Shown: piece by piece, positions 6,801 through 9,409 of the stretch
Numbering within the stretch: the stretch's first letter is position 1
Layout of the letters: each line of letters opens with the position of its first letter
Assembly: GCA_905200565.1 (NCBI GenBank)
Contig: CAJKKX010000060.1
Span: 1-9,409, forward strand
Length of the DNA stretch: 9,409 nucleotides
From: an uncultured Lachnospiraceae bacterium
GTDB taxonomy: Bacteria; Bacillota_A; Clostridia; Lachnospirales; Lachnospiraceae
Direction: 5' to 3'
The notes under the pieces: generated by a model
What the model saw: the letters and a program-made list of their open reading frames with translations, nothing else
Told to the model about the DNA's origin: nothing
Database searches by the model: none
Made by a program: the position numbers and the translations under genes

Positions 6801-7753
6801 TTATAACCATCACAGATGACGTATATTCAGAAGAAGAACTTCGCACTCTTTCCGGGGAGCTGTTGCAGAAAACAGAGCCGGAGAGCATTACAAAGATAGA
6901 AGGAATGGTTCTTAACGGCGATGAGATTTCTGTTCCGGACGAGGCGGCTTATCAGGTTGCAGAGTTTTTCTGGAACAAGGACGGAGGCAGTGCGGTCGTT
7001 CAGATGAGTGCAGAGGAAGGGTATGTTTTTGACGAAGAAATTTTTGTGGCACTAACAGAAGAATTCGGATACAGCGCCGAGGTACTATGGCAAACGGACA
7101 AGGAAATTCTGGTGACATTGACGAAGAAAACGCCAAGTTCTGGAGAAGAGGACAATCCAAAGCCGGATCCAAAGGACGAGGAACAGACCCAAAAACTTGC
7201 GGCGCCGACGATTGTTTCTTTAAAATCGGTTGCAGAAAAGAAAAAAGCGGGCATTAAAATAGCGGTATCAAGGGTTGTGAATGCTGATTCTTATACAGTA
7301 TACCGTGTATGCGGCGGAAAGACGGTATTCATCGGCAGAACGGATGCGAAAGGCGTGATTTATGATACCAACCCTGTGAATAAAAAAACAGCGTCTTATT
7401 ACGCTGTTGCAGAGTCCTCTAATGCAAAGTATACGAAGAGCGGTAATGGAACGCCCAAAAGCATTCGTTTACAGGCGGCGGTTAAAAAAGTTACCGTAAA
7501 ACGGACGGGTCAAAAAGCACAGGTCAGAGTCTCCTGGAAAAAGGTAAAAGGGGCGAAAGGCTATGTGGTCTACCGTTCCACAAAGAAAAATGATGGATTC
7601 GTAAGAATAAAAACGATGAAAGGTGCAAAGAAAACGGCTTTCCTTGATAAACGTGTGAAAAAAGGAAAATCATATTATTATCGAATTGTTGTGAAAACAA
7701 AGAAAGGATACAGTGCGCCGAAAGCGTCAAAAGCAGTGAAAATCAGAAAGTAG
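3821..7753 (+). CDS. Secreted multidomain SGNH/GDSL esterase with degenerate second SGNH copy and lectin-like domain
   Basis: Start at ATG 3821: AAGGGAG (3808-3814) lies six bases before it and a signal peptide follows directly, with cleavage likely after AQA at residue 32. An in-frame TTG at 3788 is rejected. Length is 1310 residues. Regions: 46-245 degenerate SGNH fold (GGV at 53-55 where GDS is expected, GEED at 127-130 where GTND is expected, catalytic His missing); 260-345 Fn3-like; 360-580 SGNH hydrolase with GDS at 379-381 (nucleophile Ser381), Gly418, GTND at 448-451 (Asn450) and DGNLHP at 559-564 (His563); 604-708 carboxypeptidase-regulatory-like; 712-795 cadherin-like; 796-1013 LamG or sialidase-N-terminal-like; 1020-1105 unassigned beta domain; 1106-1125 acidic Pro linker; 1126-1310 two lysine-rich Fn3-like repeats. 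No LPxTG anchor or membrane tail. Inferred role: extracellular carbohydrate esterase, for example removing acetyl groups from host or plant glycans. The substrate is unknown. It appears monocistronic. Confidence 0.9.
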   Translation: MRITSGKRIVAVVMSCLLAAGGFWSHTFSAQAETSSISAMFDRSDDNTWLFAGGVEVQGRYAEIKGNRNFTGHFEETVRRGDSGGAPEHQRYTINVGQAGQDIAAFAEKLDGYIEKLQPKAISYMIGEEDYGKGVEGVEAFKASLTVVIQKALAMKNNGGFAVIQLPHAVKAAAENEKAAAYANAAKETMNGFTEAEQSRIVCIDHYVQTNNDSFKNGNYLTEEGRLNGYGHLEIARQLCRGTFGSVNSSMTIGKVWEEEERPDTYLAVRPETEGTADGLMVHIPEETGVQGGCIWKMEINGLTIAGEEAEDSFEITGLPQNKAYKLTVRSKDGGRQLASVYGKTTEGKAGGKRKLNALQQKIVDKVESDRPLTWVFTGDSITHGLVHTKGYDAVAQIFEKYLKEDLGRTEDVVINTGVSSTDTVWALENIEQRVTKYKPDIVSVMLGTNDVYTNVRGYHTGADGQAILITKELYRENLENMVEKIRESNPEACIIFRSPTPTTQGSRDTYLEGGGYLQVLEDVAKKDGNILYIDQYQEWNKELRAFRYLWGANYYYGDGNLHPGAAGQLWMMQKFTGECGLDMDTNLTNLSYKFSYAEETSNVTPTVIKGDKKVKVDRNALQSAYAQAGGTGNIGALEMTLTGADGRTYTQSTGTDGEDFVMKGIPYGTYSVQVVGTRTDTAAHVTFAEQTVTLSESQTGKFDVLLDSQMSADLSKGQKAGVLRMDEMAPDAFYTYTLCEGEGSSDNALFQIKGRTLKINAELEANHEYHIRLRAEGDSFQYETALVIRTGYTVSGVRTQARNSFASDKMALDIDLSTVDFDGTNYVNLADPGSSYYENGAYLTVLNHLRTNSAGGTILMRFKTSQAGGLLFGAGSTTADDGKNMIFGTDNTGKFRGYFRTASGNGLKGSMGTGLDDGEWHTIAIGFDTEKADNQNQVLVCVDGQANIYPSSWWTNAFKTWFSVNSSDIAEFSIGGGEYASGNFDAFRGKIEFITITDDVYSEEELRTLSGELLQKTEPESITKIEGMVLNGDEISVPDEAAYQVAEFFWNKDGGSAVVQMSAEEGYVFDEEIFVALTEEFGYSAEVLWQTDKEILVTLTKKTPSSGEEDNPKPDPKDEEQTQKLAAPTIVSLKSVAEKKKAGIKIAVSRVVNADSYTVYRVCGGKTVFIGRTDAKGVIYDTNPVNKKTASYYAVAESSNAKYTKSGNGTPKSIRLQAAVKKVTVKRTGQKAQVRVSWKKVKGAKGYVVYRSTKKNDGFVRIKTMKGAKKTAFLDKRVKKGKSYYYRIVVKTKKGYSAPKASKAVKIRK

Positions 7754-7769
7754 AAATAGAAACAGAAAA

Positions 7770-7809
7770 AGTTCCACCGGTTCCTTGTGATACCTGGTGG
7801 AGCTTTTTT
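7770..7809. terminator. Terminator hairpin usable in both directions between SGNH gene and queA
   Basis: AGTTCCACC (7770-7778) pairs with GGTGGAGCT (7796-7804) through nine positions including one G-T wobble, with a few further inner pairs possible. On the + strand six T follow (7804-7809). On the - strand a run of five T follows (complement of the A run at 7766-7770). It lies 16 bases after the SGNH stop and 30 bases beyond the queA stop, so it can end both convergent transcripts. Confidence 0.85.
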
Positions 7810-7839
7810 ATGTTTCAAGAGACTGGGAAAAGAAATGTG

Positions 7840-8868
7840 TCATTGGATGAGCATCGCATCCCCGAAGGAAAAGAAACGATACCGTTCCCGTACCGCCGTC
7901 TCATAGGCGTTTAGGATGTGTTCTTTTCCGGCGAGGGCAGAAACCAGCATCAGCAGGGTGGATTCCGGAAGATGGAAATTGGTAATCAGGCAGTCAAGGA
8001 CTTTAAAGCGGTAGCCGGGATAAATGAAGATGTCCGTCCAGCCGCTTCCGGCCCTGACGACGCCGTTTTCATCAGCGGCCGATTCCAGCGTGCGGCAGCT
8101 TGTAGTCCCGACGGAGATAATGCGTCCTCCGGCGGCTTTTGTATCATTGATCAGCTTCGCCTGGGATTCCTCTACGATATAGAACTCTGAGTGCATGTGA
8201 TGATCAGTTACGTTTTCTACCTTCACGGGACGGAAAGTGCCGAGCCCCACATGCAGAGTAACATGGGCGATTTTTACGCCCTTTTCTTCAAGCGTGGCAA
8301 GCAGTTCCGGCGTGAAATGCAGCCCGGCAGTAGGGGCGGCGGCAGAACCGTCGTGTTTGGCATAGACGGTCTGATAACGGTTTTTATCTTTTAATTGATG
8401 GGTGATGTAGGGCGGGAGCGGCATCTGACCTATGCGGTCGAGGATATCGAAGAAATCCCCCTCGAACGAGAAGCGGACAAGGCGGTTTCCCTCGTTCACG
8501 ATGTCGAGTATCTCAGCGGAAAGCCCCTCCGGGAAATCGACGATCGTGCCGGGTTTCAGGCGCTTTCCGGGGTGCACCAGGGTCTCCCATTCGGTGAGGC
8601 TCAGACGCTTGAGCAGCAGGAACTCAACGTGGGCGCCGGTGCCGCGCTTGACGCCGTATATACGCGCCGGGAAAACCTTGCTGTCGTTCATTACAAGCAG
8701 GTCGCCGGGGTTCAGGTAGTCCGCGATGTCGTAGAAGTGCCTGTGGCTTATCTCGCCGGTGGAGCGGTCGATTGCCATCAGCCGGGAGCTGTCCCGCGGC
8801 TCGACCGGAGTCTGCGCGATGAGTTCCTCTGGAAGTTCATAGTTAAAATCAGATTTTAGCATCGTCAT
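7840..8868 (-). CDS. queA: S-adenosylmethionine:tRNA ribosyltransferase-isomerase
   Basis: Cytoplasmic enzyme that transfers and isomerises the ribosyl part of S-adenosylmethionine onto 7-aminomethyl-7-deazaguanine at position 34 of GUN-anticodon tRNAs (Asp, Asn, His, Tyr), giving epoxyqueuosine. Length 342 residues is normal. Family motifs run through the whole protein: [16 protein letters not shown] near the N terminus, [82 protein letters not shown], and [10 protein letters not shown] at the C terminus. The start at 8868 has AAGGA nine to ten bases before it; a second ATG two codons later (8862) is possible but worse placed. Other queuosine genes are not in the window, so it appears to stand alone, with its own promoter divergent from asd. 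Confidence 0.97.
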   Translation of the reverse strand: MTMLKSDFNYELPEELIAQTPVEPRDSSRLMAIDRSTGEISHRHFYDIADYLNPGDLLVMNDSKVFPARIYGVKRGTGAHVEFLLLKRLSLTEWETLVHPGKRLKPGTIVDFPEGLSAEILDIVNEGNRLVRFSFEGDFFDILDRIGQMPLPPYITHQLKDKNRYQTVYAKHDGSAAAPTAGLHFTPELLATLEEKGVKIAHVTLHVGLGTFRPVKVENVTDHHMHSEFYIVEESQAKLINDTKAAGGRIISVGTTSCRTLESAADENGVVRAGSGWTDIFIYPGYRFKVLDCLITNFHLPESTLLMLVSALAGKEHILNAYETAVRERYRFFSFGDAMLIQ

Positions 8869-8905
8869 AATTTACATTCCTTTTTCATAGATTAGCGTAT
8901 ACTCT

Positions 8906-8934
8906 ATTGTACCATAAACCGACGGATAAATCAA
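8906..8934 (-). promoter_or_regulatory. queA promoter
   Basis: Reading the - strand, TTGATT (8934-8929) and TACAAT (8911-8906) are separated by 17 bases, with a TG two bases upstream of the -10 (extended -10). The start point is expected near 8899, about 30 bases before the queA ATG. No queuosine-type riboswitch fits in so short a leader. Confidence 0.7.
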
Positions 8935-9001
8935 TTTTTAATCGTTGTTGAAATTAAACAAAATCCTCGCCGTAATTGAAGAATATTTATACGAATGGGG
9001 G

Positions 9002-9030
9002 TTGACAACAATGCGGTTATGTGCTAAAAT
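9002..9030 (+). promoter_or_regulatory. Near-consensus promoter of the lysine-riboswitch/asd unit
   Basis: A perfect -35 TTGACA (9002-9007) is followed after 17 bases by TAAAAT (9025-9030), with the extended -10 element TG at 9022-9023. The expected start is near 9037. This is the strongest promoter in the window, which fits a gene controlled downstream by attenuation rather than at initiation. Confidence 0.85.
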
Positions 9031-9039
9031 AATATGGTA

Positions 9040-9072
9040 ATGAGTAATTAACTCATGGGGACTTATCGTCCC
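9040..9072 (+). repeat. Two tandem small hairpins at the 5' end of the asd leader
   Basis: ATGAGT (9040-9045) pairs with ACTCAT (9051-9056), and GGGAC (9058-9062) pairs with GTCCC (9068-9072). Each has a five-base loop, and they are one base apart. Both lie after the predicted transcription start and just before riboswitch helix P1. They are outside the conserved L-box core; a role in 5'-end stability or folding order is only a guess. Confidence 0.5.
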
Positions 9073-9073
9073 G

Positions 9074-9290
9074 CTGATAGAGGTGCGGAACAGATCAGTA
9101 GCGTGTCCATAACGGTCTGCGGAGACCGGCTGCGCGAAAGGCTTACCGCCGAAGAATGCACGATCCGTGGTGTGCATATCTGGCTGCACGTTGAACAGGC
9201 GTCCGGCTGTCATCGGTCTGATGGAGAGCTATCGCATATATACGATATCAAACCAGCCGATGAACTATACTCCATCGGCTTTATTTATTG
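9074..9290 (+). promoter_or_regulatory. Lysine riboswitch (L-box) with transcription-attenuating expression platform
   Basis: The aptamer core matches the L-box consensus: GATAGAGGTGCG at 9076-9087, AGTAGC at 9098-9103, GAAAGG at 9136-9141, CCGCCGAAG at 9146-9154, GGCTGTCA at 9205-9212 and GGAGAGCTATC at 9223-9233. Helix P1 is GATAG (9076-9080) with CTATC (9229-9233), P3 includes GGTCT/AGACC, and P4 is ATGCAC (9156-9161) with GTGCAT (9172-9177). Platform: bases 9218-9226 can pair with 9270-9278 (nine pairs, one wobble) as antiterminator, excluding both the aptamer 3' side and the terminator stem. Lysine binding should stabilise the aptamer, free 9270-9278 for the terminator and stop transcription before asd. 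The aptamer match is seen in sequence; the switching logic follows the known lysC mechanism. Confidence 0.95.
9255..9289 (+). terminator. Riboswitch-controlled intrinsic terminator before asd
   Basis: AGCCGATG (9255-9262) pairs perfectly with CATCGGCT (9273-9280) around a ten-base loop, followed by the T-rich run TTATTTATT. The 3' arm overlaps the antiterminator strand (9270-9278), so the two structures are mutually exclusive. It ends 25 bases before the asd ATG. Confidence 0.88.
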
Positions 9291-9314
9291 CAAAAAGAGA
9301 AAGGAAACATTCCC

Positions 9315-9409
9315 ATGAAAGAAAAGTACAATGTCGGTATAATCGGCGCAACAGGTATGGTAGGTCAGCGTTTTGCTACCCTGCTTGAAAACCACCCCTG
9401 GTTCCATGT
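9315..9409 (+). CDS. asd: Aspartate-semialdehyde dehydrogenase, N-terminal part (runs off the window)
   Basis: Only the first 31 codons and two bases are present; the gene is cut by the window edge, not broken. The enzyme reduces aspartyl phosphate to aspartate semialdehyde with NADPH, the branch point to lysine/diaminopimelate and to threonine/methionine. The N terminus shows a Rossmann nucleotide-binding start, with [13 protein letters not shown] at residues 6-18 followed by [12 protein letters not shown], as in clostridial Asd proteins. The start has AAAGGAAA (9299-9306) eight bases before the ATG. The lysine riboswitch directly upstream independently supports a lysine-pathway gene. Downstream genes such as dapA or dapB cannot be seen. 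Confidence 0.93.
   Translation, partial: MKEKYNVGIIGATGMVGQRFATLLENHPWFH

Noticed and set aside
8395..8859. 154-codon open frame on the + strand, antisense to queA
   Set aside because: Shadow of the GC-rich queA codons; the protein has no recognisable motif, and queA is complete and conserved on the other strand.
9055..9318. 87-codon open frame running through the asd leader
   Set aside because: It lies on top of the riboswitch aptamer and terminator, whose structure fully accounts for the sequence; no ribosome binding site or conserved protein.

Overview
The window looks like chromosomal DNA of a gut-type member of the Clostridia, most likely Lachnospiraceae. This is an inference from the closely recognisable pheT, queA and asd protein sequences, AGGAGG-like ribosome binding sites, sigma-A style promoters, an L-box (lysine riboswitch) leader, and a large secreted modular protein with the domain mix seen in gut Firmicutes that work on host or dietary glycans. 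I see no transposase, CRISPR array, tRNA, rRNA or phage gene.

Layout. Bases 1-110 hold no recognisable gene end, only small inverted repeats and the pheT ribosome binding site. A two-gene + strand unit follows: pheT (phenylalanyl-tRNA synthetase beta chain, 111-2528), with a histidine-phosphatase gene (2528-3148) that starts on the last base of the pheT stop codon. The phosphatase converges on, and overlaps by 16 bases, a small five-helix membrane protein on the - strand (3133-3657, DUF6512-like). The intrinsic terminator of the pheT unit appears to lie at 3206-3259, wholly inside the coding sequence of that membrane protein. The intergenic stretch 3658-3820 carries divergent promoters; a perfect inverted repeat covers the -10 box of the rightward one.

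The rightward promoter serves a 1310-residue secreted protein (3821-7753). It has a signal peptide, a degenerate SGNH-hydrolase domain without catalytic residues, an Fn3-like linker, an intact-looking SGNH/GDSL esterase domain, carboxypeptidase-regulatory-like and cadherin-like beta modules, a LamG/sialidase-N-terminal-like lectin domain, and two lysine-rich Fn3-like repeats at the C terminus. A terminator hairpin at 7770-7809, usable from both sides, separates it from queA on the - strand (7840-8868), which makes the epoxyqueuosine precursor in tRNA.

The queA promoter faces away from a near-consensus promoter at 9002-9030. The latter drives a lysine riboswitch with readable aptamer, antiterminator and terminator, leading into the start of asd (aspartate-semialdehyde dehydrogenase, 9315 to the window edge). 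Lysine would therefore switch off asd by early termination.

The genes are mostly housekeeping (translation, tRNA modification, lysine pathway). The large secreted esterase is the accessory element. Its most notable property is an apparent internal duplication of the SGNH fold, with the first copy degenerated into a pseudoenzyme.
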